64,000 bases of DNA from Candidatus Binatia bacterium (GCA_022827045.1 JAJDTQ010000168.1:13608-77607); one strand, 5' to 3'. Counted from the first letter of the stretch, positions 1-7,795 are shown. A program made the numbers and translations. Notes: generated by a model from the sequence alone, not told the origin.

Positions 1-64
1 CCACTCTCGCTTGGGCGAGCAGCTTGAGAGCTCTACTCTCTAGCTCGTCACTCTCGATTGGCAT
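1..64 (-). CDS. Probable ImmA/IrrE-type metallopeptidase, N-terminal fragment (partial)
   Basis: An open frame starts at the ATG at 64 and stays open to the left edge, giving 21 residues beginning MPIESDELESRALKLL. It overlaps the last 17 bases of the XRE regulator upstream, the tight arrangement usual for XRE/ImmA-IrrE pairs. The amphipathic helix-like start resembles the leader helix of DUF955 proteins, but the zinc HExxH motif would lie outside the window. The identification therefore rests on position and a short stretch of sequence; any other small downstream partner is possible. Confidence 0.4.
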   Translation of the reverse strand, partial: MPIESDELESRALKLLAQARV

Positions 65-422
65 CGCGGGTGCCCCTCTCTCTGTTCCGCACGATGAAGG
101 AGACTACTTGGTCCTGACTCCCACCCGCCGCCTCCTTCAGTCGGCGAGTGATCTTGAGGGTACCCGTATCGGTTTCGCTCGTTGAAACCTCATCGGTAGA
201 GGGTAGTAGGGAACGCATGTCGACGCGGAGAGCTTCGGCGATTGTCCAGAGCGTGTGGAGAGTAGGTCGTTGATTCCCACTCTCTATATTGGCAACGGAG
301 CCTCTGGTGAGGTCACAACGTGCGGCAAGTCGTGTCTGGGAGAGCTTCGCCTCCTTCCGTCGCCTTCCTATGTTCTTTCCAACCAGTTTGTAGAGTTTGT
401 CGGAGTCAGGTACGCGGCGCAT
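48..422 (-). CDS. XRE-family helix-turn-helix transcriptional regulator
   Basis: This 124-residue protein has a Cro/C1-type HTH at about residues 14-70. It shows the typical GKNIGRRRKEAKLSQTRLA start, the recognition-helix segment RGSVANIESGNQRPTLHTL, and a helix ending in LLP. The C-terminal 50 residues are polar and match no domain I recognise. It probably represses its own operon: the promoter just upstream contains an inverted repeat, and the start codon lies only 8 bases after the -10 box. The overlapping downstream frame suggests a two-gene regulator/peptidase or toxin-antitoxin-like unit. The HTH call is firm; the biological target is unknown. Confidence 0.85.
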   Translation of the reverse strand: MRRVPDSDKLYKLVGKNIGRRRKEAKLSQTRLAARCDLTRGSVANIESGNQRPTLHTLWTIAEALRVDMRSLLPSTDEVSTSETDTGTLKITRRLKEAAGGSQDQVVSFIVRNRERGTRDANRE

Positions 423-430
423 ATGGACCT

Positions 431-458
431 ATTTTATGACAAGAGGCGGAAATGTCAA
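431..458 (-). promoter_or_regulatory. Sigma70-type promoter and operator-like repeat of the XRE gene
   Basis: On the minus strand a perfect TTGACA (-35, 453-458) is followed after 16 bases by TAAAAT (-10, 431-436). The ATG is at 422-420, so transcription would begin at or next to the start codon and the mRNA should be almost leaderless. TGACA (437-441) and TGTCA (453-457) form an inverted repeat spanning the promoter, a plausible autoregulatory operator. Confidence 0.65.
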
Positions 459-581
459 GCAATAAAAAGCGGCGTCACCTTCTCTTCTCCGCCGCTGGGA
501 GCCCCTTCACACACAGCCGGCCCCGTGGCCAGATGACTGGCGACTGTATAGTATTGCAAAGCAAAAATCGCCGTGTACTAG

Positions 582-610
582 TTGACAGTAGGTGCCGGAC
601 AGTGTAAGAC
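582..610 (+). promoter_or_regulatory. Sigma70-type promoter for the membrane protein at 754
   Basis: TTGACA at 582-587 and TAAGAC at 605-610 are separated by 17 bases. Transcription from here would give a leader of about 135 bases before the ATG at 754, containing several inverted repeats. Confidence 0.55.
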
Positions 611-620
611 TCCAAAAATA

Positions 621-652
621 CGAAACGGCCGAGGTGACGCTCAGCCGTTTCG
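621..652 (+). repeat. Inverted repeat / hairpin in the 5' leader
   Basis: CGAAACGGC (621-629) pairs perfectly with GCCGTTTCG (644-652) around a 14-base loop, immediately downstream of the promoter at 582-610. A second short hairpin, GACCCTGGGAGGGTC, follows at 655-669. Neither has a T-tract, so they look like leader structure rather than terminators. Confidence 0.55.
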
Positions 653-724
653 ATAGACCCTGGGAGGGTCTTGCACAGGGATTACTAGCCTCTTCCTTGT
701 AACGCATCACCCTTGGCCCGTCAA

Positions 725-751
725 GGCCCTCCCTTGACCAAAAGGAGGGCC
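725..751 (+). promoter_or_regulatory. Hairpin sequestering a Shine-Dalgarno sequence
   Basis: GGCCCTCC (725-732) is perfectly complementary to GGAGGGCC (744-751), with an 11-base loop. The 3' arm contains the AAGGAGGG ribosome binding site of the gene starting at 754, so the folded form would hide it. This is direct sequence evidence for possible translational control; the trigger is unknown. Confidence 0.5.
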
Positions 752-753
752 CA

Positions 754-1104
754 ATGGCCGATTTATCTCATCCGACTCCTTCGGAGCCACAAGAGAAGCC
801 GGGTCTGTTCGACAGGCTCAGATCGCGCAAAACGGTAGACGACAGGATCAAGCTCCGTCGAAGTAAAGTACGGGTGGTCGTCACTTATGGTGCGGCGGCT
901 TTTCTCTTCCTCGGCGGCGCATTGTTCATCGGCTATCTTGTTTTGTACCCCGCAGAGAAAGAAGCGGTGACGCTTACCCTAGCCAAGGAAATATTCTTTG
1001 TGCTTGTTCCTGTCGCCACTTCCATCGTTACCTTCTGGTTCGCTGGCCGAAGGGGGGAAGACACAGGTGCCCCGCCACGCCAGGACGGCGGACGTCAGGG
1101 CTAG
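754..1104 (+). CDS. Small two-helix membrane protein, unknown function
   Basis: This 116-residue protein has a charged N-terminus of about 45 residues, a hydrophobic helix near residues 47-67 and a second near 77-97, and a short polar tail. The two helices imply an inner-membrane hairpin with both ends in the cytoplasm. The start is fixed by a strong AAGGAGGG six bases upstream of the ATG. I recognise no family. It stands alone behind its own promoter and a structured leader whose last hairpin covers the ribosome binding site, so expression is probably regulated after transcription. Existence as a gene is well supported; function is not. Confidence 0.7.
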   Translation: MADLSHPTPSEPQEKPGLFDRLRSRKTVDDRIKLRRSKVRVVVTYGAAAFLFLGGALFIGYLVLYPAEKEAVTLTLAKEIFFVLVPVATSIVTFWFAGRRGEDTGAPPRQDGGRQG

Positions 1105-1175
1105 GCCGGTTACGACTCATGCCTAGCACATTCCTGGCGCGGGCAGTACTCCTCCACGCCGGGGCTGCCCGCCCG

Positions 1176-1418
1176 TCATGGACGAGTCCGTGGAAATAAA
1201 GAAAGGAGGTTGTGAAGAAATGTTGCCGCCCTAACGAAGAGTCCGGTTGTCGTTACTGCAGGGATTTTGGCCACAATTTCACCCTCTACTTTCCCGAAGT
1301 GGATAGCAGACAAGCGGGCTTGGGCGTCCTCGAATCCCTGTGCCATTATTTCTACGCACCAACTCTTCCCTTGGTAGTGGTAGGTGCACTCAAACAGTCT
1401 AAAGGGAGACCGGTTCAT
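1176..1418 (-). CDS. Conserved small protein of unknown function
   Basis: This frame encodes 80 residues beginning MNRSPFRLFECTYHYQGKSW, with an EDAQARLSAI segment and a GEIVAKIP segment. This is the pattern of a small family of roughly 70-residue proteins: aromatic strand, a DA/EAxxRL helix, then a VxGE.VA.IP strand. From memory this family is widespread but uncharacterised. The ATG overlaps the start of the divergent DUF1508 gene by two bases and has no obvious ribosome binding site, so the true start is uncertain. The C-terminal hydrophobic stretch VRAATFLHNLLSLF could be an amphipathic tail. Confidence 0.5.
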   Translation of the reverse strand: MNRSPFRLFECTYHYQGKSWCVEIMAQGFEDAQARLSAIHFGKVEGEIVAKIPAVTTTGLFVRAATFLHNLLSLFPRTRP

Positions 1419-1587
1419 GTATTACACCATTTATCGTGATTCAGCGGGAGAGTGGCGATGGAACCTCAAGGCGGCAAACCATGAGTCAATCGCCTCCTCC
1501 GGGGAAGGCTATGTGAACAAGAGCGACTGCGAGCACGCGATCGATCTTGTGAAGTCTTCCGCAAATGCACCCGTTCGCGAGGCATAA
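1417..1587 (+). CDS. DUF1508 (YegP-like) single-domain protein
   Basis: A 56-residue protein starts at the ATG at 1417 with AGGGAG about 10 bases upstream. The sequence YTIYRDSAGEWRWNLKAANH followed by IASSGEGYVNKSDCEHAIDLVK is the classic single YegP repeat: strand, W-R-L strand, N/GE turn, then a helix. Longer E. coli YegP carries two such repeats; one copy is common in environmental genomes. The biochemical role of the family is unknown. The inverted repeat at 1592-1634 follows immediately and could end the transcript. Confidence 0.75.
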   Translation: MYYTIYRDSAGEWRWNLKAANHESIASSGEGYVNKSDCEHAIDLVKSSANAPVREA

Positions 1588-1591
1588 CCGG

Positions 1592-1634
1592 GATCGGGCA
1601 GCAGACGCCACAGACCGTGACCTGCTGCCCGATC
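1592..1634. terminator. Bidirectional terminator-like hairpin
   Basis: GATCGGGCAGCAG (1592-1604) and CTGCTGCCCGATC (1622-1634) form a perfect 13-bp stem with a 17-base loop. It sits between the convergent DUF1508 and Bug-family genes and could serve both. There is no clear T-run on either side. Confidence 0.55.
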
Positions 1635-1659
1635 ACAAACTACACCCTTCGTTGGGGTC

Positions 1660-2679
1660 TCAGTAATTGAAGGTCTTCTTCAGCACCGGCTTGTTCGCCG
1701 CTGGTATATCCACCATCTGCGCCACCAGCGTCTGCAGCTCCTTGCCGTGGAGCGGGTTGATCTGTATCCGCACCTTCTTGGCGTCCGCGAGGAAGGCCGG
1801 ATCCTTCATCACCTTGGCGAACGCGTTGCGCATGGTCTCCACGCGTTCCGCCGGCACACCGGGAGGCATGGTCCAGGGGCGTCCCACGGAGAGTTGCTTG
1901 TTGTAGACCTCCAGGATGGCTTTCTTGTCTCCCTTGGCCAGGTCTGACGCCAACGGCACGTCCTTGAGGCCGGGGTGCTTCTCGCGCCCGACCTGCACCA
2001 GGATGCGGATGGCTTTCTTCTCGAACCAGTCCTTTTTGAGCGCCCGCAGCGAGGCGTAGCCCCAGCCGCAGATGCCGTCCACCTCGCCCTTGTCCACGGC
2101 CAGGGCGGTGGCCATGATGCCGCGGTACCCGGAGGTCACCTTCATGTTGGCGCCCATCACGTTGTTGAGCATCAGGGGCACGATGAAGATGTCGGAGCGT
2201 GGCTGGGTGGCCGCCATCTTTACCGGCTCCTTGGCGTTGACCAGGTCCTCGGCGGTCTTGTACTTGCTGTCGGACCGGACGAAGCAGGACGCGGTCTCCT
2301 GCACCGGCGTGCCGATCCAGTTGAACTTCACCGGATCGAACCGCGCCTGTTTCACCCCCAGGGCCTGTGTCAGCGGCAGCGTCCGGTGAATCGCGCCCAT
2401 GGTGAGTCCGTCTTTCTTGGCGATGTTGTAGAGCCAGTTGGCCGCCACCATGCCCGAGGCGCCGGGCATGTTCTTGACCACAATCCTGGGGTTTCCGGGA
2501 ATGTGCTTCGAGAGGTGCCGGGCGGCGGTCCGCGGGTAGAGGTCATAGGAGGTCCCTGCGTCAGCGGACACGACAATCACCACCTGCTTGCCCTTGTAGA
2601 CGGATTCGTCGGCAAGCGCGGCCTGCGCGACAAATCCGAGCACCATCGAAGCCACGAGGAAGTTGCGAAGAAACGTCAT
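1660..2679 (-). CDS. Bug/TctC-family periplasmic solute-binding protein
   Basis: From the ATG at 2679 (GGAGG eight bases upstream) the protein has 339 residues. It has a signal peptide ending AALA-DE, then the typical tripartite-tricarboxylate-transporter receptor start VYKGKQVVIVVSADAGTSYD and the NMPGASGMVAANWLY motif. The family binds carboxylates such as citrate or other small acids in the periplasm and normally feeds TctAB. No TctA or TctB gene is nearby, so this is an orphan receptor, as is common in genomes with expanded Bug families. It is divergent from the DppB-like permease at 2910. An upstream in-frame ATG at 2757 is unlikely because it would precede the signal peptide. Confidence 0.85.
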   Translation of the reverse strand: MTFLRNFLVASMVLGFVAQAALADESVYKGKQVVIVVSADAGTSYDLYPRTAARHLSKHIPGNPRIVVKNMPGASGMVAANWLYNIAKKDGLTMGAIHRTLPLTQALGVKQARFDPVKFNWIGTPVQETASCFVRSDSKYKTAEDLVNAKEPVKMAATQPRSDIFIVPLMLNNVMGANMKVTSGYRGIMATALAVDKGEVDGICGWGYASLRALKKDWFEKKAIRILVQVGREKHPGLKDVPLASDLAKGDKKAILEVYNKQLSVGRPWTMPPGVPAERVETMRNAFAKVMKDPAFLADAKKVRIQINPLHGKELQTLVAQMVDIPAANKPVLKKTFNY

Positions 2680-2909
2680 CGTTGTCCTCCTTCTGTTGCG
2701 CCGTATTCCGTGAAGTCTTCCATGTGACTTGTCCTCCACTTGTCCTTGGTTTGTCAAGCCGGTCCTGATGCCCCGGCGACGGCACCGCCCCAGCGGCGGA
2801 CGGTCCAGTTTTGTGCGGCGGGACGAATTGTGGCAATGTCTCCGGTGCCGTCCGCGCGGTGTCGCCGCGGAGCGGGCTGCCGGCGAATCAGGTCCAGGAG
2901 GAAACGGCG

Positions 2910-3869
2910 GTGCTCATCAAGTACGTCGCCATGCGCCTCGTCCAGTTGGTCCCCATGGTGCTGGTCGTCACCATGGTGGTCTTCTTCGTCATGAGGATCA
3001 TCCCGGGGGACCCGGTCCTGGTGATGCTGGGGGCGGTGGAGGGGGCGCCGATCTCCCAGGACGTCTATGACGCCATGCGCCTGCGTTTGGGCCTGGACCG
3101 ACCGCTGATCGTCCAGTATCTCGACTGGCTGTGGGAGATGCTGCGGGGCAACCTGGGCGACTCCATCACCTACCGGACCCCCGCCCTGGACGTCATCCTG
3201 CAACGCCTGGTGCCCACCGCGTACCTCATGGTCGGCGGCGTGATCATGGCCGTGGCCATCGCCGTGCCTGGCGGCGTGCTCGCCGCCATCCACAACAACA
3301 CCAAGTGGGACCACTTCGCCACCGGTTTCGTGATCCTCGGCATCACGGTGCCGACCTTCTGGCTGGCGCTGGTCGCCATCCTCGTCTTCGCGGTGTACCT
3401 GGGCTGGCTCCCGGCCATCGGCTACGCGGCTCCGCAGAAGGACATCGTGGCGTTCCTGCGGCACCTGATCCTGCCCATGACCGTGGTCGCCCTGAACGTG
3501 GCCGCCACGGTGTTGCGCTTCCAGCGCCAGGACTTTCTCGAGCAGATGAACCTGGACTACGTGCGCACCGCCAGGGCCAAGGGCCTGAGCGAGAGGCTGG
3601 TGCTGTGGAAGCACGTCCTGCGCAACTCGCTGATGACGACGGTCACGGTGGTGGGCCTGCAGATGGCCTACCTGAGCGGCCTGGTGACCGTCGTCGAGAA
3701 CGTCTTCAACTATCCCGGCATCGGTTTTTTGCTGTTGAACTCCATTCACACGCGGGACTTCGTGGTGGTCCAGGGAGTGGTGCTGTTCATGGTCTTCCTC
3801 GCCATCGGAGTCAATCTGGTGGTGGACATTCTCTACGCGGTGCTGGATCCGCGGGTCCGCTACAAGTAG
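2910..3869 (+). CDS. ABC transporter permease, DppB/OppB type
   Basis: A GTG at 2910 preceded by AGGAGGAAA gives a 319-residue protein. It begins with a membrane helix VQLVPMVLVVTMVVFFVMRI followed by the IIPGDP motif diagnostic of peptide/nickel ABC permease B subunits. About six membrane segments follow, with the coupling loop YVRTARAKGLSERLVLWKHV near residue 220 and the C-terminal LDPRVRYK. It pairs with the DppC-like gene 13 bases downstream. No substrate-binding protein or ATPase gene adjoins, so those parts must be supplied from elsewhere or have been lost. The substrate is unknown; the adjacent M20 amidohydrolase hints at peptide-like or carbamoyl substrates, which is inference. Confidence 0.9.
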   Translation: MLIKYVAMRLVQLVPMVLVVTMVVFFVMRIIPGDPVLVMLGAVEGAPISQDVYDAMRLRLGLDRPLIVQYLDWLWEMLRGNLGDSITYRTPALDVILQRLVPTAYLMVGGVIMAVAIAVPGGVLAAIHNNTKWDHFATGFVILGITVPTFWLALVAILVFAVYLGWLPAIGYAAPQKDIVAFLRHLILPMTVVALNVAATVLRFQRQDFLEQMNLDYVRTARAKGLSERLVLWKHVLRNSLMTTVTVVGLQMAYLSGLVTVVENVFNYPGIGFLLLNSIHTRDFVVVQGVVLFMVFLAIGVNLVVDILYAVLDPRVRYK

Positions 3870-3882
3870 GGAGGAACGTCGG

Positions 3883-4797
3883 GTGGAACTCCAAGCCCCC
3901 TATCCGCCGACAACCTCCGGGCCGGGGTACCGTTTGTGGCGCGCGTCCGGCCGCGCCGTCAGCGCGACCCGCAACGATCCGCGGGCAGCGGTGGGCGTCA
4001 CGCTGCTCTTTCTCTACATCCTGATCGCCCTGGTGGGGGCGAGCTTCTCTCCCTACGACACCACCACGCCCAACATCAAGGTGCGCATGCAAGGACCGAG
4101 CTGGGAGCACCCTTTCGGCACCGACCGCATCGGCCGGGACGTGGCGACCCGCATCATCGCCGGCTCGCGCGTGAGCCTGCACGTGGCCGCGGGCGCGGTC
4201 ATCGTGGCGCTGCTCCTGGGGGCGCCGCTGGGCGCCCTGTCGAGCTACGTGGGCGGGGCCTTCGATGCGCTGGTCCAGCGCGTGATGGAGGGCATCATGG
4301 CCTTCCCGTCGCTGGTGCTGGCCTTGGCGTTGGTGGCGCTGGCCGGGCCCAGCATCCCCATGCTGTGGTTCGCCATCGCCTTCAGCTCCATCCCGCGCTA
4401 CGCCCGCATCGTCCGTAGCGGCGTGCTGACGCACAAGGAACGGGAGTATGTCGAGGCCGCCCGGGCCATGGGACAGAGGCCCATGGGCGTCCTGTTGAAG
4501 CAGATCCTGCCCAACATCATGGCGCCCATCGCCGTGCAGATCACCCTGGACTTCGCCCGCGCCATCGGCGTGGAAGCAGCCCTCAGCTACCTGGGTCTCG
4601 GCTTGTCGGTGCCGTATATCAGTTGGGGCCTGATGGTCCGGGAGGCGCAGGACTTTCTGGAGGTGGCGCCCTGGCTGGCGGTCTTTCCGGGCATCGCCCT
4701 GGCCGGCGTCATCCTGGGCTTCACCCTGCTCGGCGACAGTCTGCGGGACCGCATGGACCCGCGCACGCGCCTGCCCTTGAACAGGCGCGGACAGTAG
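3883..4797 (+). CDS. ABC transporter permease, DppC/OppC type
   Basis: A GTG at 3883 preceded by GGGAGGAAC gives a 304-residue protein. It shows the DppC hallmarks: an N-terminal cytoplasmic helix, the first membrane segment VGVTLLFLYILIALVGASF, the periplasmic HPFGTDRIGRDVATRII motif, the coupling loop YVEAARAMGQRPMGVLLKQI, and C-terminal RMDPRTRLPL. Together with the preceding DppB-like gene it forms the membrane channel of a peptide/opine/nickel-type importer. The usual ATPase pair (DppDF) is absent downstream; a mobile-element-like repeat at 4857 follows instead. Confidence 0.9.
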   Translation: MELQAPYPPTTSGPGYRLWRASGRAVSATRNDPRAAVGVTLLFLYILIALVGASFSPYDTTTPNIKVRMQGPSWEHPFGTDRIGRDVATRIIAGSRVSLHVAAGAVIVALLLGAPLGALSSYVGGAFDALVQRVMEGIMAFPSLVLALALVALAGPSIPMLWFAIAFSSIPRYARIVRSGVLTHKEREYVEAARAMGQRPMGVLLKQILPNIMAPIAVQITLDFARAIGVEAALSYLGLGLSVPYISWGLMVREAQDFLEVAPWLAVFPGIALAGVILGFTLLGDSLRDRMDPRTRLPLNRRGQ

Positions 4798-4856
4798 CGT
4801 GTCCGAGGGTCTCTCCCCAACGCGCGGCACAAGTTGACACTCGTCCGGCCGCGGTG

Positions 4857-5021
4857 CTAGTGTCGCGTCCCGTAAATTCCTGGCATAATTTGCTGGTCTT
4901 TTTCGCCGTCGGCTGCGTTGCTCTTCCGCGCGTGGTACCCGCCCCTGCTCGGCCTCGCGCCTTGCCGACGACAAAAAATCCGGCGCAACTTATGCCAGGA
5001 ATTTACGGGACGCGACACTAG
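4857..5021. mobile_element. MITE-like element with 32-bp perfect terminal inverted repeats
   Basis: The 32 bases at 4857-4888, beginning CTAGTGTCGCGTCCC, are repeated in perfect inverted orientation at 4990-5021. An imperfect continuation of the symmetry extends inwards (TTTTT...GTCGGC on each side). The 165-bp unit has no coding capacity. Both ends lie in CTAG, which fits a TA duplication inside a CTAG target as described for IS630/Tc1-type transposases. This is therefore probably a non-autonomous miniature element. It sits between dppC and the amidohydrolase gene, where it may have separated a transporter operon. Confidence 0.75.
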
Positions 5022-5121
5022 CCCAAAGCGATAATGTCCCCCTATCCACGACCGACGGATACGGCGTTTGTCGTTCGGTCCGGGTGCCGCTCCCGAGCAC
5101 AGGCGACGGGAGGAGGGAAGA

Positions 5122-6396
5122 ATGGCGACCACGAGCGGCAATCTGCGCGTTGACGGTGCGCGCCTGTGGGCGAGCATCATGGAGATGGCGAAGATCGGCG
5201 CCCTGCCCGGCGGAGGCTGCGGCCGGCTCGCGCTGACCGACGACGACAGGCGCGGGCGCGATCTCTTCGCTTCCTGGTGTGAGCAGGCCGGCTGCGCGGT
5301 CACCGTGGACGAGATGGGCAACATGTTCGCTCGGCGCCCGGGACGGAATCCTGATCTCCCCCCGGTGGCCGCCGGCAGCCATCTCGACACCCAGCCCCAC
5401 GGCGGCAAGTTCGACGGGGTCTTCGGGGTGCTGGCCGCGCTGGAGGCCGTGCGCACTCTCAACGACGCCGGGGTCGAGACGGAAGCGTCGATCGAGGTCA
5501 TCAACTGGACCAACGAGGAAGGCTCGCGCTTCGCCCCCGGGATGATCGCATCCGGGGTGTTCGCGGGACTGTTCGATCGGGACTTCGCCTACGGGGTCCG
5601 GAACCGCGAGGGCGAGACGCTCGGCGACGAGCTCGCGCGTATCGGGTACAGGGGGACCGAGTCCTGTGGCGAACACCCCCTGGGCGTTCTGTTCGAGGCC
5701 CACATCGAGCAGGGTCCGATCCTCGAGGCAGAGGGGGTCCCCATCGGGGTGGTGAGCGGCGCTCAGGGCCGGCGCTGGTACGACGTCGAGGTGCGCGGAC
5801 GCGATTCGCACGCCGGTACGACGCCGATGCCCGCCCGCAAGGATGCCCTGGCGGCGGCGGCGCGGATGGCGGCACGGGTCGAGGACATCGCGCTCGGCAA
5901 GGCGCCGAATGCGGTCGGCACCGTCGGTCAGTTCGACGTGAGCCCGAACTCCCGCAACACCATTCCCGGCGAGGTGCGGTTCTCGGTCGACATCCGCCAT
6001 CCCGATGCCGGCGTCCTGGCCGCGATGGATGCCGAGGTTCGCGATTCGTTCACCGCCATTGCCGAGCGGGGCGACGTGGAGGTGACCATCGACCAGATAT
6101 CGGAGAACCCTCCGATCAAGTTCGATGCCCGGTGCGTGGAAGCGGTTCGGGAGGCTGCGGCCGGGCTGGGGTACGCCCACAAGGACATCGTGTCGGGTGC
6201 CGGCCACGATGCCTGTCAGGTCTGCACGGTGGTTCCCACCGGTATGATCTTCGTGCCCTGTGAAGACGGCATCAGCCACAACGAGATCGAGAGCGCGACC
6301 CCGGAGGCTCTGGAGATGGGCTGCAACGTGCTGCTGCACGCCATGCTCGCGATGGCGAGCGGCGTGCCCGAGGCTTCAGCGAGCCCCCATCCGTGA
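5122..6396 (+). CDS. Zn-dependent hydantoinase/carbamoylase family amidase (M20)
   Basis: From the ATG at 5122 (GGAGGGAAG upstream) the protein has 424 residues. The M20 metal ligands are visible: GSHLDTQPHGGKFDGVFGV, NEEGSRF, a HIEQGPILE segment, the dimerisation-domain motif RDSHAGTTPMPAR, and C-terminal GAGHDA. This subgroup hydrolyses N-carbamoyl-L-amino acids, beta-ureidopropionate or allantoate, releasing ammonia and CO2 or urea derivatives; which one cannot be told from sequence alone. It follows the DppBC-like permeases, with only the inverted-repeat element between, so uptake and hydrolysis of an N-carbamoyl or ureido compound is a reasonable guess. Confidence 0.85.
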   Translation: MATTSGNLRVDGARLWASIMEMAKIGALPGGGCGRLALTDDDRRGRDLFASWCEQAGCAVTVDEMGNMFARRPGRNPDLPPVAAGSHLDTQPHGGKFDGVFGVLAALEAVRTLNDAGVETEASIEVINWTNEEGSRFAPGMIASGVFAGLFDRDFAYGVRNREGETLGDELARIGYRGTESCGEHPLGVLFEAHIEQGPILEAEGVPIGVVSGAQGRRWYDVEVRGRDSHAGTTPMPARKDALAAAARMAARVEDIALGKAPNAVGTVGQFDVSPNSRNTIPGEVRFSVDIRHPDAGVLAAMDAEVRDSFTAIAERGDVEVTIDQISENPPIKFDARCVEAVREAAAGLGYAHKDIVSGAGHDACQVCTVVPTGMIFVPCEDGISHNEIESATPEALEMGCNVLLHAMLAMASGVPEASASPHP

Positions 6397-6453
6397 TCGG
6401 TCAAGGTCAACACGGGGTCGCTGCGATAGAAGCTTTTCTCGTCGTCGAACCCG

Positions 6454-6503
6454 TCATTCCGGCGAAAGCATGCCCCGTACCCCGATACGGGGCCGGAATC
6501 CAG
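6454..6503. repeat. REP-like palindromic repeat
   Basis: ATTCCGGC (6456-6463) pairs with GCCGGAAT (6492-6499), and inside it CCCCGTA pairs with TACGGGG, giving a two-part hairpin. The sequence has the GTCATTCC...GGAATCCAGG form of an intergenic repeat common in many proteobacterial genomes. It lies between the convergent amidohydrolase and CaiB genes. Confidence 0.6.
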
Positions 6504-6541
6504 GGGATGAGGGGGCAGAGGGTGCAGGCCGGCCGCGGGAC

Positions 6542-7744
6542 TTACACTGCCTTGTCCCGGTGCAACTGCGCGATGGCGTCGGCGTCGTAGCCGAGCTCTT
6601 CGAGGATCGAGTCGGTGGCGTCACCGAGGTCCGGGATGGGGTCGTAGCGGGCCGCGCTGTCGGAGAGGTTGAGCGGGCTTGCGACCACCGGCACCTTGCC
6701 CACCGGCGAGTCCACCTCCCGGATCATGCGCCGGGCGGCGACCTGGGGATGGGCGAGCACCTGGGCGATGCCCCGGACCCTGCCGTTGGGCATCTCGGCG
6801 TCCTGCAGGCGCTTGAGCCAGATCTCGTGGCCGTGCTCCAGGAAGAGCTGCTCGATGGTTTCCTCGAGCACAGCTCGGTTCTCCTTGCGCGCCTCCACCG
6901 TGGCGAAGCGGGGGTCTTCCATGAGCGCCGGACTCTGCATCACCTTGAGGCAGAAGAGTTCCCAGTCCTTGGGCGTGGCCACGGCCAGGTTCACGTACTC
7001 GCCGTCTCCCGCCAGGTAGGGGCCGTAGGGGGTGACGTAGTGGTGGCGCATGCCCACCCGGTCGGGCTCCTCGCCCCGGTGCCAGTAGTGGTGCGGAAAG
7101 TAGCCGAGCCAGGAGAGGATGCTCTCGAACATGGAGATGTCGATGACCTGCCCCTCGCCGGTCTTCTCCCGCTGGAACAGCGCCAGCACGATGCCCAGCG
7201 CCGCATACATCCCGGAGGCGATGTCCGACACCGACACGCCGGCTCGGGCGGGCTTGTCGGGATAGCCGGTGGTGGCGATGATGCCGGCCTCGCCCTGGAT
7301 CAGCAGGTCGTAGGCCTTGACGTCGCGGTAGGGGCCGTCCTGGCCGTAGCCCGAGAGCGAGCAGTAGACGAGCCTCGGGTTCAACTCGTGGAGGGTCTCC
7401 CAGCCGAGCCCCACGCGCTCAGCCACGCCGGGGGCATAGTTCTCGAAGAAGACGTCGGTGGTCTTCGCCAGCTTGTGCAGGACCTCCAGGCCCTCGGGTT
7501 TCTTGACGTCCACCGTGAGGCTCCGCTTGTTGCGGTTGAGCCACACGTAGCCCGACGACAGGCCTTTCACCGCGGTGTCCCAGTGGCGGATGAGGTCGCC
7601 GACGCCGGGGCGTTCGATCTTGATGACTTCGGCGCCCATCTCTCCCAGGAGGCCGGTGCCGAAAGGGCCCGCGAGCACCTGCTCGAAGGCCATGACCCGC
7701 ACGCCGCTGAGGGCCAGACGGTCGTTGGCGTCAGGCGAGTTCAC
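6542..7744 (-). CDS. CaiB/BaiF family (class III) CoA-transferase
   Basis: The 400-residue protein starts at a GTG with GGAG upstream. It contains the class III CoA-transferase features: EQVLAGPFGTGLLGEMGAEV IKIERP near the start, RNKRSLTVD, FFENYAPGV, and the catalytic aspartate in YDLLIQGEAGI at about residue 168. Members move CoA between an acyl-CoA donor and a carboxylic acid acceptor. The MaoC hydratase gene lies just upstream on the same strand, and an acyl-CoA dehydrogenase and CitE-like lyase are close by. This suggests activation of a branched or dicarboxylic acid for degradation (inference). Confidence 0.9.
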   Translation of the reverse strand: MNSPDANDRLALSGVRVMAFEQVLAGPFGTGLLGEMGAEVIKIERPGVGDLIRHWDTAVKGLSSGYVWLNRNKRSLTVDVKKPEGLEVLHKLAKTTDVFFENYAPGVAERVGLGWETLHELNPRLVYCSLSGYGQDGPYRDVKAYDLLIQGEAGIIATTGYPDKPARAGVSVSDIASGMYAALGIVLALFQREKTGEGQVIDISMFESILSWLGYFPHHYWHRGEEPDRVGMRHHYVTPYGPYLAGDGEYVNLAVATPKDWELFCLKVMQSPALMEDPRFATVEARKENRAVLEETIEQLFLEHGHEIWLKRLQDAEMPNGRVRGIAQVLAHPQVAARRMIREVDSPVGKVPVVASPLNLSDSAARYDPIPDLGDATDSILEELGYDADAIAQLHRDKAV

Positions 7745-7795
7745 GGGTGCGCTCCGTCTGCCGCCGGTGGCGGCAGACCACGTCTTTGCGTCGGC

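Noticed and set aside
1212..1439. A 75-codon plus-strand frame over the small conserved gene
   Set aside because: Although AAAGGAGG precedes it, the product has no family features and the minus-strand reading is better supported.
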